26,360 nucleotides of DNA, from the NCBI GenBank assembly GCA_900543155.1, contig UQQN01000028.1:1-26360 (forward strand), in the 5' to 3' direction. Position numbers and translations under genes: made by a program. The DNA is from an uncultured Prevotella sp. GTDB taxonomy: Bacteria > Bacteroidota > Bacteroidia > Bacteroidales > Bacteroidaceae. The notes below the pieces were generated by a model. The model was not told the origin of the DNA and ran no database searches. It was given only the letters and a program-made list of their open reading frames with translations. Each line of letters begins with the position of its first letter. The first letter of the stretch is position 1. Positions 8,533-16,194 of this stretch are shown piece by piece.

Positions 8533-9345
8533 ATGGTTATGATTAAGAAAATTGTTTTAGGCTTGATGGCAATGGTTTGCTTGACAGCTTGCGATGAAGA
8601 TTATACGGATTGGTCGGCTCCACAGAGTAGTCCACAGGAGGATGCTCAGCAAATTACGCTCAACATAACTCCTTGTGCCGACATAGATTTGGCTACGGTC
8701 ACGGCAGATAGTTTAGAATTGGCACAAATCTCAGTAGATCAACCAGAGAACTTTGTGATAGATTCTTTAGCACTCGATGTGGTAGCTGCTGATGGTAGTA
8801 CCACCCCATTATCAATCGCAGAGGGTAAGGTGGCAACAGCTGATTTGACTGCAGTGGTAACCAAAGAATTTGGACGTCGCCCCGAGTTGCGTACACTCAA
8901 CCTTAAAACTACAGTTTATGCTTGGACTTCAGCTGACAAGAAAGCCCGTGTGAGCGTGAGCAAAAACATTGAGGTAAAGGTAAAACCCGTTGCTCCTGTG
9001 TTTGAAACTGCCTATTATTATATAGGTGCGTTGGGCACAGACAAGAGTCACCCCATGACGAAAGTGGCTGATGGTGTATATACTGTAACCGTGCCTGCTT
9101 ATGGTGATTGGCATTGGTTTAAGATAGCTCCTGAGTCGGGCTTTGGCGCAGATGGCAACTTTGTTTGGGCTAACGAGGGCAACTGCCTTTGTGCTTCGAC
9201 TAAAGATGATGAAGCTGTGCAAGGTAAGTTTGTGATTGGTGGTGACAAGTATTCTTGGCATATGATAGAACCCGCGGGTGCTACATCATTTACCATCAAA
9301 GTAGACCTCTATGACATGAACTATAGCATTACAGCGAACAATTAA
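8533..9345 (+). CDS. SusF-like (DUF5115-type) outer-membrane lipoprotein
   Basis: Small surface lipoprotein, probably a glycan-binding accessory of the SusCD system. The start is ATG at 8533 or 8539; both give a lipoprotein signal with lipobox LTAC (Cys20 from 8533) followed by the acidic DEDYTDW, fitting surface display. The frame is open back to 8485, but that start lies inside the palindromic element. The sequence CDEDYTDWSAPQSSPQEDA is the typical opening of DUF5115 / SusE-SusF-type proteins. An Ig-like region (about 35-155) is followed by a single aromatic-rich module (about 160-270: YYYIGALG, GDWHWFKIAPESGFG, YSWHMIEPAG). At about 270 residues it is short compared with SusF (about 485), seemingly carrying one binding module instead of three. 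Its position between SusE-like and amylase genes matches susF. Confidence 0.75.
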   Translation: MVMIKKIVLGLMAMVCLTACDEDYTDWSAPQSSPQEDAQQITLNITPCADIDLATVTADSLELAQISVDQPENFVIDSLALDVVAADGSTTPLSIAEGKVATADLTAVVTKEFGRRPELRTLNLKTTVYAWTSADKKARVSVSKNIEVKVKPVAPVFETAYYYIGALGTDKSHPMTKVADGVYTVTVPAYGDWHWFKIAPESGFGADGNFVWANEGNCLCASTKDDEAVQGKFVIGGDKYSWHMIEPAGATSFTIKVDLYDMNYSITANN

Positions 9346-9375
9346 ATTACGTTGAGTTTGTAAGAAAAAAGTAAA

Positions 9376-9410
9376 GAGCTCCATCCCTTGTGGGGTGGGG
9401 CTCCTTCTAT
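9376..9410 (+). terminator. Strong GC-rich stem-loop between SusF-like and GH13 genes
   Basis: A 12-bp stem of GAGCTCCATCCC (9376-9387) and GGGGTGGGGCTC (9392-9403), with two G-U pairs and a TTGT loop, is followed by CTTCTATTT. It is the most stable hairpin in the operon, but the T tract is broken, so it is more likely a partial terminator or attenuator, with read-through into the amylase gene, than an absolute stop. Confidence 0.6.
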
Positions 9411-9428
9411 TTAATTAAGTTACGCAAT

Positions 9429-10925
9429 ATGAAACAATTTACGGTATTATTATTAGCACTGTTGTCGACTTCGATGTTTGCGCAAGCCCCCGCTGAGAGT
9501 GAGGATGTGATGTTGCAAGGTTTTTATTGGAACTCGCAAAAGCAAACAGGTTGGACACAACTTGCTGAACAAGCTGACGAGATTGGTAAAAACTTTACGT
9601 TAGTATGGTTGCCTCCTTCGGCAAGTGCTGAGGGTGGGGGAGCTGTGGGTGGCAGTAATGTGGGCTACCATCCGCGTCAGTGGAACAACCAAACCTCATG
9701 TTGGGGCACGGCAGAAAATTTGAAATCGTTGATTGCTACGCTTCATCAGAATGGTGTAAAAGTGATAGCAGACATAGTGGTGAACCATCGTGCAGGAAAC
9801 ACAGGTTGGGGCAATTTTACCACCGATGATTTTGGCACGTATGGGTCGTTTCAACTCACTACCGACCACATTTGTCGCGATGATGAAATGAATACGGACA
9901 AGTCGGCAGGCACTTGGTATGGCACTGCTAAAGGGGCAAAAGACACAGGTGAAAATTGGAATGGCGCACGCGACCTTGACCACACTTCAGCGTATGTGCA
10001 GCAAGACATTGTGGCATACCTTAATTGGTTGCATGGTGAGTGGGGATATGATGGTTGGCGTTATGACTTTTGCAAAGGTTTTAATGGTAAATACGTGGGT
10101 ATTTATAACCAAGCTACGCAACCTTATGTGTCGGTAGGTGAATATTGGGATGGTGGTTACGATCCTGTGGCTACTTGGATAGAGGCTACGGGACGACAAA
10201 GTATGGCTTTTGACTTTCCTGCAAAATACGCCGCATTGAACAATGGTTTGGCAAAGAACAACTTTTCCAAGATGTCGTGGATTGAAGACAAGACAACATG
10301 GCGCCCAGCTGGTATGATTCATCACCACAATTACAATCGTTATGCAGTGACTTTTGTAGATAATCACGATACCTATCGCGATGGAAATAAGTATACGGGC
10401 AATATTCAGGCAGCCTATGCTTTTTTGCTATCTTCGCCAGGCATCCCCTGTGTGTTTTGGCCACATTGGGTGGGTAAAGATCGCGATGCTATTAACCGTA
10501 TGATAGCTGTGAGACGTGCTGTGGGACTTCACTCTCAGAGTGATGTAACAGTAACAGTGCATTCAACATATTACGAGAGTCACGCTATTGGACATAAGGG
10601 AAAACTCATTACGCGAATAGGAAGTGCTGCACCTACCACAGTGCCACAAGGTTATCAACTTGTGGCAAATGGCACAAACTGGCAGATGTTTGTAGACGAT
10701 GGTGTTGCTGCCCGAGTAACCGATTTGCAACGTGCTGAAGATTGCGTAAGCATTGAAAACGGAAAAATAAATGTGTCGGCTGCTCATCCCGTGGCAGTTA
10801 GCATTGCTTCGGCAGACGGACGAATTTGTTATCAAGGTAAGGTGGCACAACTTTCTATTGCATTGCCCATGGGGTGTTATGTGGTGCGCGTAGACTCAAA
10901 AATCAAAAAGGTTTTGCTGAAATAA
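9429..10925 (+). CDS. GH13 alpha-amylase with type IX secretion-like C-terminus
   Basis: Endo-acting alpha-amylase for starch. I use ATG 9429, which gives the signal peptide MKQFTVLLLALLSTSMFAQ; an in-frame ATG at 9390 falls inside a hairpin. In the 498-residue product the four GH13 regions are intact: DIVVNH (Asp115, His120), GWRYD (Arg211, nucleophile Asp213), SVGEYWD (acid/base Glu238) and FVDNHD (His313, Asp314). The first lines (MLQGFYWNSQ) resemble calcium-type bacterial and plant amylases. The last 20 residues, with LPMGCYVVRV and terminal KKVLLK, match the style of a type A T9SS sorting domain, and there is no lipobox. This suggests release to, or attachment at, the cell surface by T9SS, unlike SusG, which is a lipoprotein. 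The enzyme fits the SusG role of cutting starch outside the cell. The family is secure; the T9SS route is inference. Confidence 0.93.
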   Translation: MKQFTVLLLALLSTSMFAQAPAESEDVMLQGFYWNSQKQTGWTQLAEQADEIGKNFTLVWLPPSASAEGGGAVGGSNVGYHPRQWNNQTSCWGTAENLKSLIATLHQNGVKVIADIVVNHRAGNTGWGNFTTDDFGTYGSFQLTTDHICRDDEMNTDKSAGTWYGTAKGAKDTGENWNGARDLDHTSAYVQQDIVAYLNWLHGEWGYDGWRYDFCKGFNGKYVGIYNQATQPYVSVGEYWDGGYDPVATWIEATGRQSMAFDFPAKYAALNNGLAKNNFSKMSWIEDKTTWRPAGMIHHHNYNRYAVTFVDNHDTYRDGNKYTGNIQAAYAFLLSSPGIPCVFWPHWVGKDRDAINRMIAVRRAVGLHSQSDVTVTVHSTYYESHAIGHKGKLITRIGSAAPTTVPQGYQLVANGTNWQMFVDDGVAARVTDLQRAEDCVSIENGKINVSAAHPVAVSIASADGRICYQGKVAQLSIALPMGCYVVRVDSKIKKVLLK

Positions 10926-10944
10926 AGGTTTTCTTGGAAAATCT

Positions 10945-10976
10945 TTTGTACACTTAATTTATAATGTCTATTTTTG
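10945..10976 (+). promoter_or_regulatory. Bacteroidetes-type promoter for the GH53-GH2 unit
   Basis: TTTG at 10945-10948 and TATTTTTG at 10969-10976 match the Bacteroidetes -33 TTTG and -7 TAnnTTTG elements exactly, with a 20-bp spacer. The predicted start is near 10983, about 16 bases before the GH53 ATG. It lies in the 73-bp gap after the amylase gene and would let the galactan genes be transcribed apart from the starch genes. Confidence 0.65.
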
Positions 10977-10998
10977 TCGTAACCGAAACTACAGATTC

Positions 10999-12141
10999 AT
11001 GAAAAAGAAAATCTATTCGTTATTGGCACTATTTGCCATATCATTTGCAGCTTGTGGCAGCGATAGTCCTGAGCCTTCTTCAACCAATCCCAATCCAACT
11101 CCCCCTCCTAATACACCTACCGAGGTGACAACCTCCTTTGTGCGTGGAGCCGACATCAGTTGGTATACTGAAATGGCTGCAGATGGTAAGCATTTTTATA
11201 ATGTAGCGGGCGAGGAACGTACTTGCCCTGTGCTGATGAAAGAATTGGGTGTCAATGCCATTCGACTGCGTGTGTGGGTAAATCCTGAAAATGCGGCATG
11301 TCATTTCAATAATACTGTCGATGTAGTGGCTAAAGCAAAGGCAGCTAAAGAGGCAGGAATGGACGTGATGATAGATTTTCATTATTCAGACTTATGGGCT
11401 GACCCTTCGCGTCAGCAAACGCCAGAGGCTTGGAAAAACCTTGATTTAGCTGCACTGAGCCAGCAAGTGGCTACGCATACACGTACCGTATTGCAAGCCG
11501 TGGTGGCTGCTGGTGTTACACCCAAGTGGGTGCAAATAGGTAATGAAACTCGAAACGGAATGTTGCACCCTATGGGACAACTTTGGAACGAAAAAGGGGA
11601 TATCAGTACAGGATGGTCGAACTTTGTCAATCTTTATAACTCGGGCTATAATGCTGCTAAGGCGGTATTGCCCCAAGCTCAGGTGATGTTGCACCTAAAC
11701 ACTGCAAGCAAGGCAGCCGACAACCGTTGGTGGTTGCAACAGTTCAAAACCAAGGGTGGCAAGTTCGATGCTGTGGCTTTCTCGCATTATCCCCAAGTAG
11801 ACCAAGAGGGAGTAGACCCATTGATCGTGAATACGCAAGCTATTAGCTACATAAAAGAGGTGCACAACACTTATAAGGTGCCCGTGGTTGTGGCAGAGTT
11901 TGGTGTAAAGAGCGAGGCAAATGAGGCTTTGGCAACACAGGTTACAACCGACTTTATGACAAAGGCAAAGGCGTTAGGAATAGATGTTTGTAGCGGTGTA
12001 TTCTATTGGGAACCCGAAGTGTGGGGCAGTTGGCGTCCACAATCGTACACTACTTTCTTTGATAATTGGGGTGCCTACGACATGGGAGCCTTTACTAAAG
12101 ATGGTAAACCCTCGAAGGTGATGGAATCTTTCTGCAAATAA
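10999..12141 (+). CDS. GH53 endo-beta-1,4-galactanase lipoprotein
   Basis: Cuts beta-1,4-galactan side chains of type I arabinogalactan or pectin into galacto-oligosaccharides. The 380-residue protein begins with a lipoprotein signal (ISFAAC, Cys19), then a Ser/Pro/Asn-rich linker (about 20-43, with PNPTPPPNTP) that would hold the enzyme away from the outer membrane. The GH53 barrel follows: SFVRGADISWYTEM, GVNAIRLRVWVNP, MDVMIDFHYSDLWADP, the acid/base in VQIGNETRNGML (Glu183) and the nucleophile in VVVAEFGVKSE (Glu300). Length matches single-domain GH53 enzymes. It has its own promoter and lies 20 bp upstream of a beta-galactosidase, a natural partner. Its presence beside a starch locus is unexpected because no additional SusCD pair for galactan is in the window. 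Confidence 0.94.
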   Translation: MKKKIYSLLALFAISFAACGSDSPEPSSTNPNPTPPPNTPTEVTTSFVRGADISWYTEMAADGKHFYNVAGEERTCPVLMKELGVNAIRLRVWVNPENAACHFNNTVDVVAKAKAAKEAGMDVMIDFHYSDLWADPSRQQTPEAWKNLDLAALSQQVATHTRTVLQAVVAAGVTPKWVQIGNETRNGMLHPMGQLWNEKGDISTGWSNFVNLYNSGYNAAKAVLPQAQVMLHLNTASKAADNRWWLQQFKTKGGKFDAVAFSHYPQVDQEGVDPLIVNTQAISYIKEVHNTYKVPVVVAEFGVKSEANEALATQVTTDFMTKAKALGIDVCSGVFYWEPEVWGSWRPQSYTTFFDNWGAYDMGAFTKDGKPSKVMESFCK

Positions 12142-12161
12142 AAATTACTAAAAACGTATAT

Positions 12162-14663
12162 ATGAAACACTTAACTAGATGTTTGTTTTGTGCTGCACTT
12201 ATTTCTATGCCTTTCAGTGTGATGGCGCAGCGCACTGAACGTCAATTAGAAAAAGGATGGAAGTTTACGCGTTTAGACGATGCACAGTTTGCGCGTGCTG
12301 ACTATAATGATGCAAAGTGGAAAAACGTAACCGTGCCTCACGATTGGGCTATATATGGACCATTTAGCATAGATAACGATAAACAAAACACTGCTATTGC
12401 ACAAGATGGACAAACACAAGCCATGGAACATGCAGGCCGTACGGGTGGTTTGCCTTTTGTGGGCACGGGGTGGTATAGACTTTCCTTTGAAGTGCCCGAA
12501 TTTAAGGACAACAAGCGTTGCACCTTGGTGTTTGATGGTGCGATGAGTCATGCACAGGTGTATATCAATGGCGAGAAAGCTGTGTATTGGCCCTACGGAT
12601 ATAATACGTTTTATGTGGATGCAACCCCATTCTTAAAGAAAGGTGCAAAAAATGAATTAGCTGTGCGCCTTGAAAATCAAAACGAGAGTTCGCGTTGGTA
12701 TCCTGGTGCAGGCATATATCGCAATGTACACCTTATTGTGACCGAAGATGCGCATGTGCCAGTATGGGGCACACAAGTGGTAACCGATGAGATAGGTAGT
12801 GACTATGCACGCATTTCGCAAAAAACGGACTTAGAGGTGCCCGCTGGCAAATCGTTGAAAAACTACACCCTCGTAACTGAAATAAAAGATGCCACAGGTC
12901 GTGTCGTGGCTCAAAATCGCTGTTCGGCAGAGGGTGCAAAAGCACAGCATTATACGCAGCAATTTGTGGTAGAAAATCCACAGTTTTGGACGGTAGACAC
13001 GCCCAACCTTTATACTTCAGAGTCGCGCATTTATGAGGGTAGTACGCTTAAGGACACTTATACCACGACTTTCGGCATTCGCCAAGTAAAGTTAGAGGCA
13101 GGCAAGGGATTCTTTTTAAACGGAAAGTTGATTAAGTTTAAAGGCATTTGTCAACACCATGACTTGGGAGCCTTGGGTGCCGAAGTGAATATGGCAGCCA
13201 TTCGTCGACAAATTCGTATACTTAAGGACATGGGGTGTAATGCCATACGAACTTCTCATAACATGCCAGCACCAGAGTTGGTGCAAGCTTGCGATGAAAT
13301 GGGTATGATGTTAATGGGCGAGTCGTTCGATGAGTGGATAACCCCAAAGGTGCAGAATGGTTATCACCAATTCTTTAACGAATGGGCTGAGCGCGACATT
13401 GACCATTTGGTGCGCCATTATCGCAACAATCCTAGTATTGTGATGTGGTGTATTGGCAACGAAGTGCCCGACCAAGATGATGGTGATCGTGGCACAAAAA
13501 TAGCTTATCGTTTGCAGCAACTTTGTCACCAACTCGACCCTACGCGTCCCGTAACACAGGGTATGGATCATCCCGATGCCGTGGTAAACAATGGCATGGC
13601 TGCTGCAATGGAGATTCCGGGATTTAACTATCGTCCGCACAAATATCTTGAAAATATTAAAAAGTTGCCACAGGGTTTCTTGCTCGGCACAGAGTCTGCT
13701 TCAACCATTAGTTCGCGTGGAGTATATAAATTCCCTGTAGAACGCAAGGCAATGGCAAAGTATCCCGACCATCAAGCCTCGTCGTATGATGTGGAACATT
13801 GCTCGTGGTCAAATCTGCCTGAAGACGATTGGGTTCAGCATGATGACTTGCCTTGGTGCATGGGTGAGTTTGTGTGGACTGGTTTTGACTATTTGGGCGA
13901 GCCATCTCCTTATTATACCGATTGGCCCAGTCATGCCTCACTCTTTGGCATTATCGACATGGGCGGTATTCCTAAGGATCGTTACTACCTGTATCGTAGT
14001 CATTGGAACAAGCAAGCTGAAACACTTCACATCTTACCCCATTGGAATTGGGCAGGACGTGAGGGCGAAGTTACTCCTGTGTTTGTGTACACCAATTATC
14101 CTAAGGCAGAACTTTTTATCAATGGCAAGAGTCAAGGGGTTGTAGAGAAAGACTCAACTGTAACCGTTTATAATAGTGCAGATGCTGAGTCGCAGCGCAC
14201 TTTTAAGCGTCAACGCCGTTACCGTTTGATGTGGATGAATACGAAGTATGAACCCGGTACTCTCAAGGTGGTGGCTTACGATGCACAAGGCCATGTAGCT
14301 GCAACTCGTGAGATGCACACTGCGGGGGCTCCCTATGCCATTCGATTAGAAGCAGACCGCACAAGTTTAACAGCCGATGGCAAAGACCTTTCGTTTGTAA
14401 CTGTCAGTGTGGTGGATAAGGATGGCAATCTTTGTCCCTTGGCAGACAACGAAATAAAGTATACTGTGACGGGAGCCGGACACTATAAGGCTGGCACCAA
14501 TGGCAATCCTGCCTCGCTTGAATCGTTGCAACGTCCACAAATGAAGGTGTTCTCTGGTCAGATGTCTGCTATTATCTCTACAACAGAGCGACCTGGCACT
14601 ATCACGGTCAAAGCCTCTGCCAAAGGCTTGAAAACTGCTACGCTTAAATTGACATCGCATTGA
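12162..14663 (+). CDS. GH2 beta-galactosidase with DUF4982 and Ig-like C-terminal domains
   Basis: Exo-acting enzyme that removes terminal beta-linked galactose, probably from oligosaccharides made by the GH53 enzyme encoded 20 bp upstream. The signal peptide (SVMAQ) has no lipobox, so it is likely periplasmic. Domains in the 833-residue protein: sugar-binding jelly roll (about 25-200), Ig-like domain (about 203-308), TIM barrel (about 310-610), DUF4982-type domain (about 636-715) and a final Ig/invasin-like domain (about 725-831). The barrel has IRTSHNMPAPE, the acid/base in WCIGNEVPD (Glu434) and, by alignment to LacZ-type enzymes, the nucleophile in LLGTESAS (Glu511), then GEFVWTGFDYLGEP. 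GH2 also includes beta-glucuronidases and beta-mannosidases; this architecture and the GH53 partner favour beta-galactosidase. It ends the PUL just before a strong terminator. Confidence 0.9.
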   Translation: MKHLTRCLFCAALISMPFSVMAQRTERQLEKGWKFTRLDDAQFARADYNDAKWKNVTVPHDWAIYGPFSIDNDKQNTAIAQDGQTQAMEHAGRTGGLPFVGTGWYRLSFEVPEFKDNKRCTLVFDGAMSHAQVYINGEKAVYWPYGYNTFYVDATPFLKKGAKNELAVRLENQNESSRWYPGAGIYRNVHLIVTEDAHVPVWGTQVVTDEIGSDYARISQKTDLEVPAGKSLKNYTLVTEIKDATGRVVAQNRCSAEGAKAQHYTQQFVVENPQFWTVDTPNLYTSESRIYEGSTLKDTYTTTFGIRQVKLEAGKGFFLNGKLIKFKGICQHHDLGALGAEVNMAAIRRQIRILKDMGCNAIRTSHNMPAPELVQACDEMGMMLMGESFDEWITPKVQNGYHQFFNEWAERDIDHLVRHYRNNPSIVMWCIGNEVPDQDDGDRGTKIAYRLQQLCHQLDPTRPVTQGMDHPDAVVNNGMAAAMEIPGFNYRPHKYLENIKKLPQGFLLGTESASTISSRGVYKFPVERKAMAKYPDHQASSYDVEHCSWSNLPEDDWVQHDDLPWCMGEFVWTGFDYLGEPSPYYTDWPSHASLFGIIDMGGIPKDRYYLYRSHWNKQAETLHILPHWNWAGREGEVTPVFVYTNYPKAELFINGKSQGVVEKDSTVTVYNSADAESQRTFKRQRRYRLMWMNTKYEPGTLKVVAYDAQGHVAATREMHTAGAPYAIRLEADRTSLTADGKDLSFVTVSVVDKDGNLCPLADNEIKYTVTGAGHYKAGTNGNPASLESLQRPQMKVFSGQMSAIISTTERPGTITVKASAKGLKTATLKLTSH

Positions 14664-14674
14664 TGTTCAAGAAT

Positions 14675-14730
14675 AAAAAAATAGCGAATAATGAACTGTT
14701 TATCTGATCATTATTCGCTATTTTTTTTTA
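14675..14730. terminator. Bidirectional intrinsic terminator between GH2 and MFS genes
   Basis: A perfect 20-bp inverted repeat (14675-14694 and 14708-14727) centred on TAGCGAATAATGA has an A run on the left and a T run on the right. It therefore works as an intrinsic terminator for the + strand PUL and for the - strand MFS gene, which converge here. Confidence 0.93.
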
Positions 14731-14757
14731 TGCCAAGTAATTGTTCAAGAGAAGAAT

Positions 14758-15954
14758 TTACTTTTTGATAATTAGGGTAATACCTAACGAAACTAAGGCA
14801 AAAGCCAATCCAGCAAGGCAAACACCAGTCCATTGTAGGGTATTCCAAGCAAAACCTGCACACAGTGTGCCAAGGCTACCGCCTACAAAAAGGTGGAACA
14901 TAAAAATGGTGTTGCTGCGGTTCGTGGCACGTGGTGTTTGCGCTAAACAACCACTTTGGTTGCTGAGTTGGTGGCATTGTGCACCAATATCTACCAAAAT
15001 AATGGTGGCAATGATTCCTAAATAACTATTGGCAAAGCACCATGCTACGCCCCAGGCGCATAATTGCAACAGACTGCCCACAAATGAAATGCGCATGATG
15101 CCAAAACGGGGGATAAAACGACCAATGCCACTGGCTGCCATAGCACCTGCCATTCCGCAAAGTCCTAACATGCCTACAGCTTCACTACCAGCATAGAAAG
15201 GTGAACCTGCAAGGTGGAATGCCATGCACGACCATACACACATCATGCTGCCAAAGGCAAAGGCTGCGCGTATGGAATAAAGTCGAATAAGAGGGTGCTC
15301 TTTGTAGATGGTCAGGATGGAATGCATAAGTCCGGCAAATTTGCCTTGGTAGGTGGGGCGCATGCGGGGTAACATTTGTAAACTCACCATGAGGCAGATT
15401 AACATAATGACGGATGCTACAAAAAACATGGTGCGCCAACCAAACCAGTCGCCTATATATCCACTCACGACACGGGCACCAAGCACCCCACTTAGTAGCC
15501 CCGAGAGCACATAGCCCATGTTGCGCGATTGGTTTTGGGGCAATGAATAAAGACGTGCCATGGGTACAAACATTTGTGGAATGACCGAGCACACACCAAG
15601 TATTAGAGAGGCTGCCCAAAGCACTTGCACTTGTGTGGTAAGTGCTATGGTAACAGACATTAGGGCTGCACAAATCATGCTGGTGGCTGCTATTTTGCGT
15701 CGCGACCACATGTCGGCTAGGGGTACGACAAACAACAAGCCGAGGGCATAGCCTACTTGGGTAACAAATGTGATGAGGTTAGCTTGTACCTCGTTTACAT
15801 GAAGGTCTTTGCGAATATCCTCAAGTAGGGGTTGATTATAATAGAGGTTTGCCACAGTTAGTCCACTTATTGCTGCCATCATAAAAAGCAGACGGGGCGG
15901 AATGCCTTGGTTGGGTTCGAGTGTGATGGATTTTGTGGAATGTGTTGTATTCAA
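14758..15954 (-). CDS. MFS transporter (DHA1-like, 12 membrane segments), TTG start
   Basis: Inner-membrane permease or drug-type efflux pump of unknown substrate. The 398 residues show about 12 hydrophobic helices and the MFS signature between helices 2 and 3 (PLADMWSRRKIAA, about residues 78-90), with a GxLxGxxxG-like motif-C segment (SGLLSGVLGARVVSG) in helix 5. The opening PRLLFMMAAISGLTVANLYYNQPLLEDI, broken here as PRLLFMM and ANLYYNQPLLE, is typical of the YgaY/AraJ-like MFS group. No ATG precedes the first helix: the frame has a stop at 15967-15969 and the only start there is TTG at 15952-15954; the first ATG (residue 25) would cut into helix 1. The upstream 240 bp hold operator-like repeats. 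No link to the PUL beyond adjacency. Confidence 0.85.
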   Translation of the reverse strand: MNTTHSTKSITLEPNQGIPPRLLFMMAAISGLTVANLYYNQPLLEDIRKDLHVNEVQANLITFVTQVGYALGLLFVVPLADMWSRRKIAATSMICAALMSVTIALTTQVQVLWAASLILGVCSVIPQMFVPMARLYSLPQNQSRNMGYVLSGLLSGVLGARVVSGYIGDWFGWRTMFFVASVIMLICLMVSLQMLPRMRPTYQGKFAGLMHSILTIYKEHPLIRLYSIRAAFAFGSMMCVWSCMAFHLAGSPFYAGSEAVGMLGLCGMAGAMAASGIGRFIPRFGIMRISFVGSLLQLCAWGVAWCFANSYLGIIATIILVDIGAQCHQLSNQSGCLAQTPRATNRSNTIFMFHLFVGGSLGTLCAGFAWNTLQWTGVCLAGLAFALVSLGITLIIKK

Positions 15955-15958
15955 TTTT

Positions 15959-16090
15959 TTATTGTTTTAGTGTAGATGGGTGTTTGTTTTTTTGTTTTCT
16001 TATTTTCGTCCCATTGCTAAGGTGGAGAAAAAAAATATAAATGTATATCTGTAAGGTGTTTATTGCAAAATATGTGATAATTTGCAACAT
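15959..16090 (-). CDS. Possible 43-residue membrane micro-ORF upstream of the MFS gene
   Basis: An ATG at 16088-16090 opens 43 codons ending in TAA at 15959-15961, four bases before the TTG start of the MFS gene. The predicted peptide has a strongly hydrophobic stretch (about residues 2-24, including FAINTLQIYIYIFFLHL) and a basic tail (KIRKQKNKH), a single-pass pattern. The frame is also open to a GTG at 16139-16141. Close stop-to-start spacing would permit translational coupling, which could explain the weak TTG. However, AT-rich intergenic DNA can give such a peptide by chance, and I recognise no family. Confidence 0.25.
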   Translation of the reverse strand: MLQIITYFAINTLQIYIYIFFLHLSNGTKIRKQKNKHPSTLKQ

Positions 16091-16139
16091 TGTTGCTTTT
16101 GTTTGCCGCTTGCTTACGATTGTTTGCCGTTCGTTTGCC
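16084..16139 (-). promoter_or_regulatory. Operator-like cluster upstream of the MFS gene
   Basis: GCAACA (16084-16089), one base, then TGTTGC (16091-16096) form a 13-bp palindrome. Next to it the heptamer GTTTGCC occurs at 16101-16107, 16122-16128 and 16133-16139, start spacings of 21 and 11 bp, that is two and one helical turns. Same-face phasing suggests a cooperative protein-binding site for control of the MFS gene. No adjacent regulator gene is present and no clear TAnnTTTG box was found downstream of it. Confidence 0.4.
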
Positions 16140-16194
16140 ACTTAGGTTCCGCTTTTGCACAAAATCTTTACATAAGATAGGTTGCTTTTCCCAC

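Noticed and set aside
9390..9428. Upstream in-frame extension of the GH13 amylase
   Set aside because: The ATG at 9390 lies in the loop and arm of a strong hairpin and would precede the real signal peptide.
15185..15709. 174-codon ORF inside the MFS gene in another frame
   Set aside because: Same-strand shadow of the transporter with no coherent domain pattern.
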